From positions 1 to 64,000 of the forward strand of contig CAJOGI010000008.1 of NCBI GenBank assembly GCA_905234075.1: DNA of 64,000 bases. The letters are read 5' to 3'. Below are positions 54,370-63,981 of the stretch, one piece after another. Within the stretch, counting starts at the first letter, position 1. The number at the start of each line of letters is the position of its first letter. The translations under genes and the position numbers were made by a program. The notes beneath the pieces are model-generated. The model ran no database searches. It had not been told where the DNA came from and saw only the letters and a list, made by a program, of their open reading frames with translations. Source of the stretch: an uncultured Synergistales bacterium (GTDB lineage: Bacteria > Synergistota > Synergistia > Synergistales > Aminobacteriaceae).

Positions 54370-55467
54370 TCATAAATCCATTAATTCACACCATATTGAA
54401 TTTCCAAGTCTCATGCCGCGAGGACTTAAAGCTATTCGTTCTGGCGACTTTATAAATAAATCGTCAGGCATTGAGTCTAAGATTTTTTCAGCTTCGGGCA
54501 AAAGATTTCCGCGCTTTATTCCCCATTTCGTTCGCAACGATAAAATCGCAAGCTCTATGGATTTTTCACGCGGCGTTAATTTTTCCCTTTCAATCAATAA
54601 TTCTTCAGGAAAATTTTTTTGAGCAGCATAAAAATATTTTTCGAGCGTGTCAGGATTTTTATAGCGAACGCCGTTAATATAGCTGACTGCTGACGGGCCA
54701 AGCGCGATGACGTTTTCCTGATGCCAGTATGCAATATTATGCAGACACTCTTGGCCTTCGGGAGCAAAATTTGAAATCTCGTACTGCAAAAAATTTTTTC
54801 GCGGCAAAAAAAATTGAGCGTAACGATAAAATTTATAGCCGTCCTCGTTTAGTTCTTCGTTATTATATTTTTTTCCGAGCGGCGTATCAGGTTCGAGCGT
54901 TAATTGATAAGTCGAAACGTGCCCGGCGAATTTTATAACGTTCTTCAAAGAATTTGCCCACGTTCTTAAATTCTGTCCGGGAATTGCAAAAATTAAATCA
55001 CAGCTTAAAAATAATTTTGAATTTTTCACAAGTTCCATAGCCTGCAAAGCCTTTTTAGAATCATGAAGGCGGCCTAAAATTTTTAGCTCGTCATCGTTGA
55101 GGCTCTGAACGCCCAAGCTTATACGGGTAAAATTATTTTCAGAAAAAAATTTTACATGCTCATGAGTTAAAGAATTGGGATTAGCCTCGCTCGTAGCTTC
55201 GATTAAATCTTCTAGAGAAAAATATTTATTGACTATCTCAAAAAGTTTTCGCCACTGTGAAATATTTAAGACGGTCGGAGTTCCGCCGCCGATGTAAAGA
55301 GTTTTGATTTTTATTTTTTCGCCGTTAAGATAAAAATATTTTTTAGCTTCGACTTCAAGAGCTTCGAGCCAAGAATTTATTTTGCTGCTGCGCCCTGCGA
55401 CACTGTAAAAAGAACAATAGCCGCATTTTTTTTCACAGAAGGGGACGTGAATGTACAATCCATTCAT
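54370..55467 (-). CDS. hemW: Radical SAM heme chaperone HemW
   Basis: A 365-residue HemN-like protein. The radical SAM cysteines are Cys11, Cys15 and Cys18 (CEKKCGYC). The YIGGGTPTVL loop and the HNIAYW motif, which binds heme in HemW, are both present, and there is no HemN N-terminal extension. It usually follows lepA; here a 2.5-kb island lies between them. Confidence 0.88.
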   Translation of the reverse strand: MNGLYIHVPFCEKKCGYCSFYSVAGRSSKINSWLEALEVEAKKYFYLNGEKIKIKTLYIGGGTPTVLNISQWRKLFEIVNKYFSLEDLIEATSEANPNSLTHEHVKFFSENNFTRISLGVQSLNDDELKILGRLHDSKKALQAMELVKNSKLFLSCDLIFAIPGQNLRTWANSLKNVIKFAGHVSTYQLTLEPDTPLGKKYNNEELNEDGYKFYRYAQFFLPRKNFLQYEISNFAPEGQECLHNIAYWHQENVIALGPSAVSYINGVRYKNPDTLEKYFYAAQKNFPEELLIEREKLTPREKSIELAILSLRTKWGIKRGNLLPEAEKILDSMPDDLFIKSPERIALSPRGMRLGNSIWCELMDL

Positions 55468-55478
55468 AATCGCTTCTC

Positions 55479-55745
55479 TTATTCCATTCTAAGCGTCTGA
55501 TAAGCATGTGCCGCAATATCTCTCATTCCTGCAATGGCTTTCCATGAGATGTGGTTATATTTCGTCCTTGTCTCTTCCGTAATATTTTTTACAAGTTCTC
55601 CGATGTTAATAACCGTCATTGCACACGCCCTTTTTAGTTTTTCATCGACAAGAAAATCTTTTAATGATGTATCAGCAAGCATTTCCATGCAAATATCCGT
55701 TTCAGATATATTCTTATTAAAGATAATATGATCCCTACGCCGCAT
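55479..55745 (-). CDS. HepT-like toxin/RNase, C-terminally truncated
   Basis: DUF86/HepT protein, 88 residues from MRRRDHIIFNKNISETDICM. The Rx4HxY motif is present (RDIAAHAY), but the gene stops right after QTLRME, where family members usually continue for another helix. Its ATG overlaps the mntA stop. hemW follows 12 nt later, so the missing end may have been lost when the locus joined hemW. Confidence 0.75.
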   Translation of the reverse strand: MRRRDHIIFNKNISETDICMEMLADTSLKDFLVDEKLKRACAMTVINIGELVKNITEETRTKYNHISWKAIAGMRDIAAHAYQTLRME

Positions 55746-56016
55746 AAATTTCAATCTCCTTATCAATTTCAAGCATGTCAGTATCTCTCAAAGGGCCGTG
55801 AATTATGTCAACACTTGTTTTTAATATACTTTCAAGTCTTTCTTTCAAAAGTCCGAGTGTTATAAGTGTTACAGGCGTGTTAAATTCTATTATCAAATCT
55901 ACATCACTTTCAGCAGTAAAAGAACCATTAGCACGAGAGCCGAAAAGTACGGCTCTCTTTATGGAAAAATCTGCCGATGCTGTTGCAACGGCTGATTTAA
56001 TATCATCAATATTCAT
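55735..56016 (-). CDS. MntA-like nucleotidyltransferase antitoxin
   Basis: A 93-residue minimal nucleotidyltransferase. The motif GS-x10-DxD is visible as GSRANGSFTAESDVDLIIEF. In studied HepT/MntA pairs MntA adenylylates HepT on the Tyr of its RxxxxHxY motif. It precedes and overlaps hepT. Confidence 0.82.
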   Translation of the reverse strand: MNIDDIKSAVATASADFSIKRAVLFGSRANGSFTAESDVDLIIEFNTPVTLITLGLLKERLESILKTSVDIIHGPLRDTDMLEIDKEIEIYAA

Positions 56017-56059
56017 TTATTCTTCCCATCCGTATTCATAATTTATCCTTTAATAAAAA

Positions 56060-57160
56060 TTAACAATTTACAGCGATAAATGTATATTCACCGACATTAT
56101 TTTCACGAATTATTTTTATTGCGGCTTCGGACTTGTCAACGCCGATCCATCTGCGGCCAAGAGCATTAGCGCAAACAAGAGCCGCACCGCTTCCTGCAAA
56201 ACAATCAAGAACAATGCTGTTACTTAACGAAGACTGCGCGATAATTAATTTCAGCATATCGTGATTTTTTTCAGTAGGGTAAACAGGATATTGAGGGTCT
56301 TTGAACGTCCAGACATCTTGAATTTTTTTGCCGCAGTGTTCGTCTGCAAATTTTTTAATTCTAGGGTTGCCGTTTGAAGACCACTCTATTTTCCCCTCTG
56401 CATCGAGTTTATCAAATTCTGCCGGATTTGTCCGCCAATGCCGCCCGGCCGGGACTTGAATATTTCGCCACGCTTGGCCTGTAATGCCGTCTTTAGTTTC
56501 GCCCGGAGCATGAAGAGGGATTGTCGTGTATCGTCTGCCGCTGCTGTCAATTTTGGGGAATTTCTTTATAATTTCGTCTTCGATTAAAGATTCTTTAATG
56601 TCGTTCCAAATATTTTGTTGAGAATTTTTTGCGTAAAACAAAATCATATCTTTTTCATTTCCCCAAGCCCTTCGGTGAAAATTTTTCGGATTAGATTTAA
56701 TTCTGGCAATATCGTTTTTGAAATTATCTGCGCCGAAAATTTCATCAAGAATAATTTTGATATAGTGGCCTGTCTTTGAGTCTATGTGAAGATATAAAGA
56801 GCCTTTTTCAGATAAAAGTTCATGAATCAAAATCAGACGCTCCCACATGAAAGCTAAAAATTTTTCTAACGGCATTTTGTCGCTATAGGCTTTTGATTTT
56901 TTAATTGAGCTGATAGTGTTTGCTCGCCCGTCTGAAATAAAAAAATCCTGCATAGTGTTGAAAGGCGGATCAATATAAACTAAATCAATTTTTCTGCTGT
57001 ACTTTTTTAACATTAACGATAATGCTAAAAAATTTTCAGACTGAAACAAAATATTTCCAGCTTCAGGCAATTCAATATTATTAAAATTTTTTGCTGTCCT
57101 TTCTGCTTTATATAAAACATCGGCGCGTAAAAATTTTTTTTCAAAATTAAGCATTAACAT
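56060..57160 (-). CDS. Site-specific DNA methyltransferase
   Basis: A 366-residue beta-class methyltransferase. VYIDPPFNT near residue 65 (motif IV) and DCFAGSGAALVCANALGRRW near 320 (motif I) are present. DPPF suggests an adenine-N6 or cytosine-N4 enzyme. It lies 3 nt after its probable nuclease partner. Confidence 0.82.
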   Translation of the reverse strand: MLMLNFEKKFLRADVLYKAERTAKNFNNIELPEAGNILFQSENFLALSLMLKKYSRKIDLVYIDPPFNTMQDFFISDGRANTISSIKKSKAYSDKMPLEKFLAFMWERLILIHELLSEKGSLYLHIDSKTGHYIKIILDEIFGADNFKNDIARIKSNPKNFHRRAWGNEKDMILFYAKNSQQNIWNDIKESLIEDEIIKKFPKIDSSGRRYTTIPLHAPGETKDGITGQAWRNIQVPAGRHWRTNPAEFDKLDAEGKIEWSSNGNPRIKKFADEHCGKKIQDVWTFKDPQYPVYPTEKNHDMLKLIIAQSSLSNSIVLDCFAGSGAALVCANALGRRWIGVDKSEAAIKIIRENNVGEYTFIAVNC

Positions 57161-57163
57161 TTT

Positions 57164-57964
57164 TTAGAGCGAATATAAAAACTCACGAAGAACAAGAGCA
57201 GAGAATATATTATCTTTACGATGATTAATAATATATTCGTGCATTTTATTTCTGCCTTTTATATAAAGTACACCGTCAAGAATTGCAACAGGTATAACCT
57301 CACTTTCAATTTGTTTTTTACCTTTGAAGCTATGAATTGAGCTTAAAGCATCCTCAAATTGAGCGTTTTGATGTCCGCCGAAATCTGTTAAAAATTTAGC
57401 TTCACCCACAATATATCTACTATTGAACTTCGCTAAAAAATCAACGCCCTTATCGCGTATAAAGCCTAAATAATCTCTTGCGAAAATCTGCATGGCACTA
57501 TCCGAAGAATTTAATATGCAATTTATATTTGAACTTAAAAATTCATCAGCGTCTTTCAAAATTGGAACGCCGATTGTATTTTTCTGAATCCAGTTTTTGA
57601 AAAGCGGCCCGATTTGTCTGTTAGTTTCTTTAGGGTTCGTACATTTTTCAATAATTGTTTCAAGTCCCATTTGATATAAATTTCCGGCTATGCGGTTGAC
57701 AGTCTGGGGATTTCTGGTTATTGCGTCCCTGTCATGACGTAAAAACGGAATATAAGAGTCCTTTAATGGAAAAAGCTCGGCTTCTAAAAGCGTTTGTATA
57801 AGTTGAACATTATCGCGCTGTTCATAAGCTGACGAAATTTTATCAATCTGTATTTTAGAAAGTTCGCGCCGCAAATTTGGATTTAACGGATAAACTTTGA
57901 AAAGTTCGTCCAAATAATTTCTCTGCTGTGCAAACTCGATACTTTGCTTAGTCCAGTGATTCAT
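57164..57964 (-). CDS. PD-(D/E)xK type II restriction endonuclease
   Basis: A 266-residue protein with a helical N-terminal half and a nuclease core. FIRDKGVDFLAKFN (Asp175) is followed by RYIVGEAKFLTDFGGHQN (Glu188-Ala-Lys190), the D...ExK signature. Similar sequences occur in type II enzymes; specificity cannot be read from the sequence. Its ATG follows the lepA stop without a gap (TAAATG), so it rides on lepA expression. Confidence 0.7.
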   Translation of the reverse strand: MNHWTKQSIEFAQQRNYLDELFKVYPLNPNLRRELSKIQIDKISSAYEQRDNVQLIQTLLEAELFPLKDSYIPFLRHDRDAITRNPQTVNRIAGNLYQMGLETIIEKCTNPKETNRQIGPLFKNWIQKNTIGVPILKDADEFLSSNINCILNSSDSAMQIFARDYLGFIRDKGVDFLAKFNSRYIVGEAKFLTDFGGHQNAQFEDALSSIHSFKGKKQIESEVIPVAILDGVLYIKGRNKMHEYIINHRKDNIFSALVLREFLYSL

Positions 57965-59770
57965 TTATTTTTCCTGCCCGTCAACCTGCATAAAAGCCAA
58001 GAACGCTTCTTGAGGAATCGCAACTTTTCCGATCTGCTTCATGCGTTTCTTGCCTTCTTTCTGTTTTTCTAATAATTTTCTTTTTCGCGTTATGTCTCCG
58101 CCGTAACATTTAGCTAAAACATCTTTCCTTAACGCCTTGACGTTCACGCGGACAATAACGCGCCGGCCGATTGAAGCCTGTATAGGAATTTCAAATAACT
58201 GGCTGGGAATTAACTCTTTTAATTTTGTAACGACTGCATGACCGCGATTATAGGCTTGGTCTTTGTGGCATATAAAAGAAAAAGCGTCAGCCGCCTCGCC
58301 GTTTACTAAAATATCAACGCGGACTAATTCGCTTGCCCTAAGTCCTATTAATTCATAATCGAGTGAAGCATAGCCGCGAGTCTGTGATTTTAATTTGTCG
58401 TGAAAGTCAACAATAAATTCTGACAGCGGCATCTCGTAAACGAGCCTCACTCTTTCCGGCGTTATATAATCCATTGATTTATAAGTTCCCCGTTTGTCTT
58501 GAACTAACTGCATGACGCGCCCCGTAAATTCTGAAGGCATAAAAACAGAAAGTTTTATGTAAGGCTCCCGGATTTCTTCAATCTCTGAAGGGTCGGGGAA
58601 GTCTGACGGGCGGTGAGCTTCAATAACTTCTCCTGAAGATTTAACGACTTCATAAATAACGTTCGGAGCAGTCGCGACTAATTCAACGCCGTACTCCTCG
58701 CGCAGTCTTTCTCTTACCACGTCCATATGAAGAAGGCCAAGAAAACCGCATCTGAAACCAAAGCCTAACGCTTCCGAACTTTCAGGCTCGTAAGTTACTG
58801 CGCTGTCATTGAGGCATAATTTTTCCAGAGCGTCCCTTAATTGCGGATAGTTATCTCTTTCAACAGGATAGAAGCCGCAGAAAACAACGCTCTTAACTTT
58901 TTTATAACCGGGCAGCGGAGCGTCCGCAGGGTTATCCGCGTCAGTGATCGTGTCGCCGACTTGAGCTTCTGCCAATGTCTTTATGCTCGCCGTGATGTAA
59001 CCGACTTCGCCGGCCTTTAATTCTTTTACGGGAGTGAATCCGGGTTTGAAAACTCCGACCTCATTAACCGGATAATTTATGCCGTTAGCCATGAATAAAA
59101 TATTCTGCCCTGTCTTTATGCTTCCGTTCACAACACGGACGTAGCAAATTACTCCGCGATAATTATCGTAAACTGAATCAAAAATTAACGCCTGCAAAGG
59201 TAAATTTTCATTGCCTTCAGGAGCAGGAATTTCTTTAACTATTTTCTCTAAAATTTCATTAACGCCCTCGCCGGTTTTCGCGCTCGTTAGAATTGCGTCG
59301 GAAGCATCAAGGCCAACTACATCGGAAATTTCTTGCTTAGCGTTGTCGGGTCTTGCTGAAGGTAGATCAATTTTATTAATGACGGGTAAAATTTCGAGCC
59401 CCTGTTCGATAGCCTGATAAGCATTAGCGACTGTCTGAGCCTCAACGCCCTGCGAAGCGTCAACGACTAATAATGCTCCTTCACATGCGGCGAGCGAGCG
59501 CGAAACTTCATAGGCGAAGTCAACGTGTCCGGGAGTGTCGATTAAATTTAAGATATATTTATTCCCGTCCTGCGCTGTGTAATCCATGCGAACCGGGACG
59601 AGCTTTATTGTTATTCCGCGCTCGCGTTCAAGGGTCAGGCTGTCTAAAATCTGCGCTTTCATGTCGCGGCTTGCGATTGTTCCCGTAGCTTCGAGCAGTC
59701 TGTCGGCAAGCGTTGATTTTCCGTGATCTATGTGAGCAATTATGCAAAAATTTCTTATGTTATTATTCAT
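57965..59770 (-). CDS. lepA: Elongation factor 4 (LepA)
   Basis: Ribosome-associated GTPase, 601 residues. It shows [52 protein letters not shown] and the LepA-specific C-terminal [20 protein letters not shown]. Its usual neighbour hemW is separated from it by the restriction/HepT island. Confidence 0.96.
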   Translation of the reverse strand: MNNNIRNFCIIAHIDHGKSTLADRLLEATGTIASRDMKAQILDSLTLERERGITIKLVPVRMDYTAQDGNKYILNLIDTPGHVDFAYEVSRSLAACEGALLVVDASQGVEAQTVANAYQAIEQGLEILPVINKIDLPSARPDNAKQEISDVVGLDASDAILTSAKTGEGVNEILEKIVKEIPAPEGNENLPLQALIFDSVYDNYRGVICYVRVVNGSIKTGQNILFMANGINYPVNEVGVFKPGFTPVKELKAGEVGYITASIKTLAEAQVGDTITDADNPADAPLPGYKKVKSVVFCGFYPVERDNYPQLRDALEKLCLNDSAVTYEPESSEALGFGFRCGFLGLLHMDVVRERLREEYGVELVATAPNVIYEVVKSSGEVIEAHRPSDFPDPSEIEEIREPYIKLSVFMPSEFTGRVMQLVQDKRGTYKSMDYITPERVRLVYEMPLSEFIVDFHDKLKSQTRGYASLDYELIGLRASELVRVDILVNGEAADAFSFICHKDQAYNRGHAVVTKLKELIPSQLFEIPIQASIGRRVIVRVNVKALRKDVLAKCYGGDITRKRKLLEKQKEGKKRMKQIGKVAIPQEAFLAFMQVDGQEK

Positions 59771-59849
59771 GTCCTAAAAATTTTTTCACCTCGCGCAAAA
59801 TAATATCATTTTATTTTTATAATATACTGTATTTTTAAGAGGTGTAAAA

Positions 59850-60380
59850 ATGGAATTTAGAAATGCTGAAAATTATGAAAAACAAATTTCAAGTTTATAT
59901 AATGAAGCGTTCCCGCAATGTGAAAAATTATCGCTCAAATTTCTTTTTGACCGCGCTGTAGAAGGCAAAGCCGCTTTTTATGCAGTCTTTGATGACGGCG
60001 TATTTGTTGGGTTAGTCTATGTTATATTAATGCAAAAATTAGTATGCCTCTATTATTTCGCTGTAGTTAAAAATAAAAGAAATTGCGGTTACGGAAGAAA
60101 AATTCTTGATTTATTGAGAAAAATATATTCTGACCGGGCAATAGTGCTTTTAATAGAAGATACTGCGGACGTTGATGCAGATAATTATGAACAGCGCATT
60201 AGAAGGCTTCATTTTTACGAAGCAAATAAATATAAACAGCTCCATATAAATATAAATGAAGCCGGCGTTGATTATGAATTATTAGGGACAGAAAGCACAA
60301 TTACACGGAAAGCCTATATGTTAATGCTGAAAAATTATTTTGGAACCGAGCTTTTCAGAGTTATGTATAAAGGGGAGTGA
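59850..60380 (+). CDS. GNAT-family acetyltransferase
   Basis: A 176-residue acetyl-CoA-dependent N-acyltransferase. The acetyl-CoA site is KNKRNCGYGRKILDLLRKIY (Rx2GxG-type). The substrate is unknown. It is 6 nt upstream of the DUF5714 gene, so probably co-transcribed. Confidence 0.75.
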   Translation: MEFRNAENYEKQISSLYNEAFPQCEKLSLKFLFDRAVEGKAAFYAVFDDGVFVGLVYVILMQKLVCLYYFAVVKNKRNCGYGRKILDLLRKIYSDRAIVLLIEDTADVDADNYEQRIRRLHFYEANKYKQLHININEAGVDYELLGTESTITRKAYMLMLKNYFGTELFRVMYKGE

Positions 60381-60386
60381 ATTTTT

Positions 60387-61097
60387 TTGAGCGACGAGTG
60401 TTTAATCTGCAACGCGCCGTTAAAATATCTTGAGCATGATAAATTAATGGAGTGTTCAATCTGCCATAAAAAAGAAAACAGCAAGACTGAATGTATAAAC
60501 GGCCATTATGTCTGCAACGAGTGCCACACAGAAGGAATGGACGCAATAAATTCTCTGTGCCTGAACGAAAAATCTAAAAATCCCGTGAAAATTATTGAAA
60601 AGATGATGTCAATGCCTTTCTGTCATATGCACGGGCCTGAACATCACGTCATGGTCGGGGCGGCTTTGCTGACGGCTTACAAAAATTCCGGCGGCGATAT
60701 AAATCTCGAAGAGGCTTTGAAAGAAATCATAAGTCGCGGAAAAAATGTTCCGGGCGGTTCGTGCGGTTTCTGGGGAGCCTGCGGAGCCGGCATAAGTTCG
60801 GGAATGTTCGTCTCAATAATTTCAAATTCAACTCCGCTGACGGAAAAATCTTTCGGACTTTCTCATAAAATGACGGCAAAGTCGCTTGAAAAAATCGGAG
60901 AAATCGGCGGCCCGCGCTGCTGCAAGAGAGATTCATATATTTCTATTCTGTCTGCGGTTGACTTCGTGAAAGAAAATTTTAATATCGAAATGGAAAGCGA
61001 AAAAATCATCTGCACCCACTCGCAAAAAAATAATCAGTGTATCGGAAAACGCTGTCCGTTCTCAAAAATTAATAACAAGGAGGAAATTTTTTCATGA
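60387..61097 (+). CDS. DUF5714 Cys-rich protein
   Basis: A 236-residue protein from a TTG with GGGGAG upstream. Cys pairs in CLICNAPL, CSICHKKE and VCNECHTEG form a zinc-ribbon-like N-terminus. Then come FCHMHGPEHHVMVGAALLTA and GGSCGFWGACGAGISSGMFV, the core of the DUF5714 domain found mainly in anaerobes. Its stop overlaps the ATG of the next gene (ATGA). No activity is established. Confidence 0.75.
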   Translation: MSDECLICNAPLKYLEHDKLMECSICHKKENSKTECINGHYVCNECHTEGMDAINSLCLNEKSKNPVKIIEKMMSMPFCHMHGPEHHVMVGAALLTAYKNSGGDINLEEALKEIISRGKNVPGGSCGFWGACGAGISSGMFVSIISNSTPLTEKSFGLSHKMTAKSLEKIGEIGGPRCCKRDSYISILSAVDFVKENFNIEMESEKIICTHSQKNNQCIGKRCPFSKINNKEEIFS

Positions 61098-62086
61098 AAA
61101 TTTGTTTTTATGCCCTTCGTGAATTTGACGAGCTTCATTTTTGCCGCGAAATGAAAGAAAAATATAAAATTGATTTCGTCTACTCGACAGAATACCCGAA
61201 CGAAAAAAATATTTCGCTTGCAACGGGCTGCGACGGTGTGAGCTGTACGCCGTGCGATATGTCCGCAAAAGTTTTGAAAAGTTTTCATGATGTCGGAGTT
61301 AAATATATTCTTACGCGCTCAATAGGTTATGACCATATCGACCTAAAGGCCGCCCGTGAACTTGGAATGAAAGTCGATAACGTTACGTACACGCCGACTG
61401 GTGTAGCTGATTATGCGATTATGTTAATGCTTGCGAGCGTGAGACGCTTGGCACATATTTTGAAACGCGCCGAACTTCAGGACTATTCGCTGAAAAATAA
61501 ATTAGGGCGTGATTTTTCCGTCTGCACCATCGGAATTATGGGAACGGGCAAAATCGGACGGACTGTACTAAAACATTTATCGGGCTTCGGCTGCAAATTG
61601 CTAGCTTATGATATTTATGAAAACGACGAGGCAAAGAAATATGCGCGTTACGTAAGCCTTGACGAAATTTTGAGAGAGTCCGATATTATTTCGCTTCACA
61701 TGAACGCCAACAAAGAAAATTATCATATTATCGACATGGCCGCAATTTCAAAAATGAAAGACGGTGCGTACATCATCAACACGGCACGGGGAAAATTAAT
61801 TGACTCTGAAGCTTTGATTCATGGAATTGAAATAGGCAAACTCGGCGGAGTTGCTCTTGATGTCTTGGAATTTGAGAACGGTCTTTATTATTATAATTTA
61901 ATGGGCGAAGTAATGGTCAATCCTAAATTAGCTTTATTGCGCTCGTTCCCGAACGTAATTTTGACGCCCCATACGGCTTTTTATACTGCTGAGGACGTTC
62001 GCGAGATGGTCGAGGGAAATTTCAAGAGCTGCTTCGAGTTTGGAACGGGCAAAAAAATTAACGGCTTTGAAAACCAAACCGCATGA
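61094..62086 (+). CDS. D-2-hydroxyacid dehydrogenase, VanH/D-lactate type
   Basis: A 330-residue NAD-dependent dehydrogenase. The nucleotide loop is GIMGTGKIGRT. The catalytic Arg (NTARGKLID), Glu (DVLEFENGLYYY) and His (LTPHTAFYT) are in the expected order. It probably reduces a 2-oxo acid such as pyruvate. It is translationally coupled to the DUF5714 gene, an unusual pairing. Confidence 0.85.
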   Translation: MKICFYALREFDELHFCREMKEKYKIDFVYSTEYPNEKNISLATGCDGVSCTPCDMSAKVLKSFHDVGVKYILTRSIGYDHIDLKAARELGMKVDNVTYTPTGVADYAIMLMLASVRRLAHILKRAELQDYSLKNKLGRDFSVCTIGIMGTGKIGRTVLKHLSGFGCKLLAYDIYENDEAKKYARYVSLDEILRESDIISLHMNANKENYHIIDMAAISKMKDGAYIINTARGKLIDSEALIHGIEIGKLGGVALDVLEFENGLYYYNLMGEVMVNPKLALLRSFPNVILTPHTAFYTAEDVREMVEGNFKSCFEFGTGKKINGFENQTA

Positions 62087-62185
62087 AAAAAAAATTTGTG
62101 ATTCTATTTTTTCAAATTGCTCCGTAAAAATTTTTGAACTCTAAAAAATTTTGAGATTTTTGTAGGTGTAAATGTAATTGTAAAA

Positions 62186-62213
62186 ATCCCCCTGCCTTAA
62201 AAAACAGGGGGAT
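62186..62213 (-). terminator. Terminator after ispDF
   Basis: ATCCCCCTG...CAGGGGGAT perfect 9-bp stem. On the minus strand it is followed by TTTTTAC, closing the recR-ispDF unit. On the plus strand the T-run is poor, so it is a weaker terminator for the dehydrogenase. Confidence 0.8.
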
Positions 62214-62250
62214 CGTCTTGTTTGATTAGTCAATTATAATTTATTTCGTG

Positions 62251-63375
62251 TTATTTTTCCAGCGTAGCCGCTGCCCAGCAGGTCATCGAGAGACCGCGCC
62301 CGGCATCGTCAAGATTTTCAGCGGACTTGAATTTTATATTGACATCAAAAAATTTTTGAAGATTATTTTTTATTTCTTCCCTGTACTTATTCAAGTGCGG
62401 GACTTGAGCCTCAACAACGGCATCAACAAATTCAACGCGCCAGCCCTCTGCTTTAATTCGACTCAAAACTTCTTCGAGTAATTTTATGCTGTCGGCATTT
62501 TTGAATTTTTCATCATCGGCCGGAAAAATATTCCCGATGTCAGCAAGCCCTGCCGCCCCTAAAATTGCGTCCATTATCGCGTGGGTTAATAAATCAGCGT
62601 CGGAATGACCGAGAAGGCCGAGCGGAGAATTTTTTATTTCAATGCCGCCTAAAATTAATTTTCTTTCCGGCACAAGCTGATGAACATCGTAGCCAATTCC
62701 CGTGCGCATGATTTTTTGTTCGGATATTGCCTTCGCCATTCTCATATCCTCCTGCCAAGTAATTTTGAAATTCAGCCGCTGGCCCTCGACTTGAGTCAGT
62801 TTATGCCCGGCATTGAGCCACGACTCGGCCTCGTCCTTAGCAGATAAATTTTTTTCAACGGCTTCAATTAATTTTTTTCGGTGAAAACTCTGCGGGGTCT
62901 GCGTAATATAAAGCCCGTCGCGCTCAATTACGGAAATTTTTTTTTCGTTGCTGCCGTCAATTTTTTTCAGAGCGTCCGCAACCGGCAGAAGGGGTATTGC
63001 TCCGGTCTCTTCGTCAGTTGCGTTCATCAAGGCAAGAAATAAATTTTTATCTGCGAACGGCCTCGCCGCGTCATGAATTAAAACATAATCGCACTTGGCC
63101 GCGTTCAAACCGTTAAGAACGGACTCGGCACGCTGTGAACCGCCGCGAACTATTTTGAAATCTAAATCAAAATTTTTATGTGAAATATTTTTTTCTTCAA
63201 AGTCCTGCGGAATTACTAAAATTATTTCAGAAATACCGGAATTTTTGAGCTTTGCTGCCTCGTCCGCGCTCCATTGCCACACGGGTTTATTATCGAGCAG
63301 CAAAAATTGCTTGGGCACGCCTCCCATTCGTGAACCTTTTCCGCCGGCGACAATAATAAAAGAAAATTCTTTCAT
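62251..63375 (-). CDS. ispDF: Bifunctional IspD/IspF of the MEP pathway
   Basis: A 374-residue fusion for isoprenoid precursor synthesis. IspD comes first (IVAGGKGSRMGGVPKQFLLL, HDAARPFAD, TQTPQSF). IspF begins near residue 217 (GIGYDVHQLV) with GHSDADLLTHAIMDA and DIGNIFPADD. At its end the usual KATTTE motif reads KFKSAE, while GRG is kept, so the CDP-contacting threonines are altered. The gene starts 3 nt after recR. Confidence 0.93.
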   Translation of the reverse strand: MKEFSFIIVAGGKGSRMGGVPKQFLLLDNKPVWQWSADEAAKLKNSGISEIILVIPQDFEEKNISHKNFDLDFKIVRGGSQRAESVLNGLNAAKCDYVLIHDAARPFADKNLFLALMNATDEETGAIPLLPVADALKKIDGSNEKKISVIERDGLYITQTPQSFHRKKLIEAVEKNLSAKDEAESWLNAGHKLTQVEGQRLNFKITWQEDMRMAKAISEQKIMRTGIGYDVHQLVPERKLILGGIEIKNSPLGLLGHSDADLLTHAIMDAILGAAGLADIGNIFPADDEKFKNADSIKLLEEVLSRIKAEGWRVEFVDAVVEAQVPHLNKYREEIKNNLQKFFDVNIKFKSAENLDDAGRGLSMTCWAAATLEK

Positions 63376-63378
63376 GTG

Positions 63379-63972
63379 CTATTCAACCGGCCTCCTTGCC
63401 GCAAGCGAGGTGTGAAGGGTTAATTTGTCGGCAAACTCGATGCTGCCGCCGAGCGGAAGTCCGAATGCAAGCCGTGTAATTTTAGCGTTCTTTATATTTT
63501 TCAAAACTTCCATCAAAGAAAATTTTGTCATGTCGCCCTCAACGGTGGGACTTGTAGCTATTATTATTTCAGAGGGCTTGAGCTTTTTTATGTGCTTCAA
63601 TAAAAATTTAGCGCTTTCCTCGCTGATGTCCTGATCGCTTAGGGGCGACACCTGTCCCCCTAAAACGTGATAGAGCCCGTTATAAATTTTCGCCTGCTCA
63701 AAAGCGTTTAATGCTTCAATATCTTCGACTATGCAGAGAGTTTTTCTGTCCCTTAACGGATCGGAGCATATCGGGCATAAATCCTCGTATGAAAGATTCC
63801 CGCAGTCAGAACATACTTTGAGATTTTTTTTCAGATTTGCGATGAGAGAGCCCAGACGATTCAGCTCTTCTTCATTCTGTTTCAATAAATAAAAAACAAT
63901 CCGGCTTGCGCTTTTATTGCCAAGTCCGGGAAATTTTTTGAAGGCGTTTGTTAAATCGGTAATAAGGTTCAT
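63379..63972 (-). CDS. recR: Recombination mediator RecR
   Basis: A 197-residue protein loading RecA with RecF/RecO. It has a helix-hairpin-helix (FKKFPGLGNKSASRIVFYLL), a C4 zinc motif (CSDCGNLSYEDLCPIC) and a Toprim domain (LCIVEDIEALNAFEQ) with ATSPTVEGD. The ATG has no clear ribosome binding site. It probably follows dnaX/ybaB, which would lie beyond the window. Confidence 0.95.
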   Translation of the reverse strand: MNLITDLTNAFKKFPGLGNKSASRIVFYLLKQNEEELNRLGSLIANLKKNLKVCSDCGNLSYEDLCPICSDPLRDRKTLCIVEDIEALNAFEQAKIYNGLYHVLGGQVSPLSDQDISEESAKFLLKHIKKLKPSEIIIATSPTVEGDMTKFSLMEVLKNIKNAKITRLAFGLPLGGSIEFADKLTLHTSLAARRPVE

Positions 63973-63981
63973 TAGAAAAAG

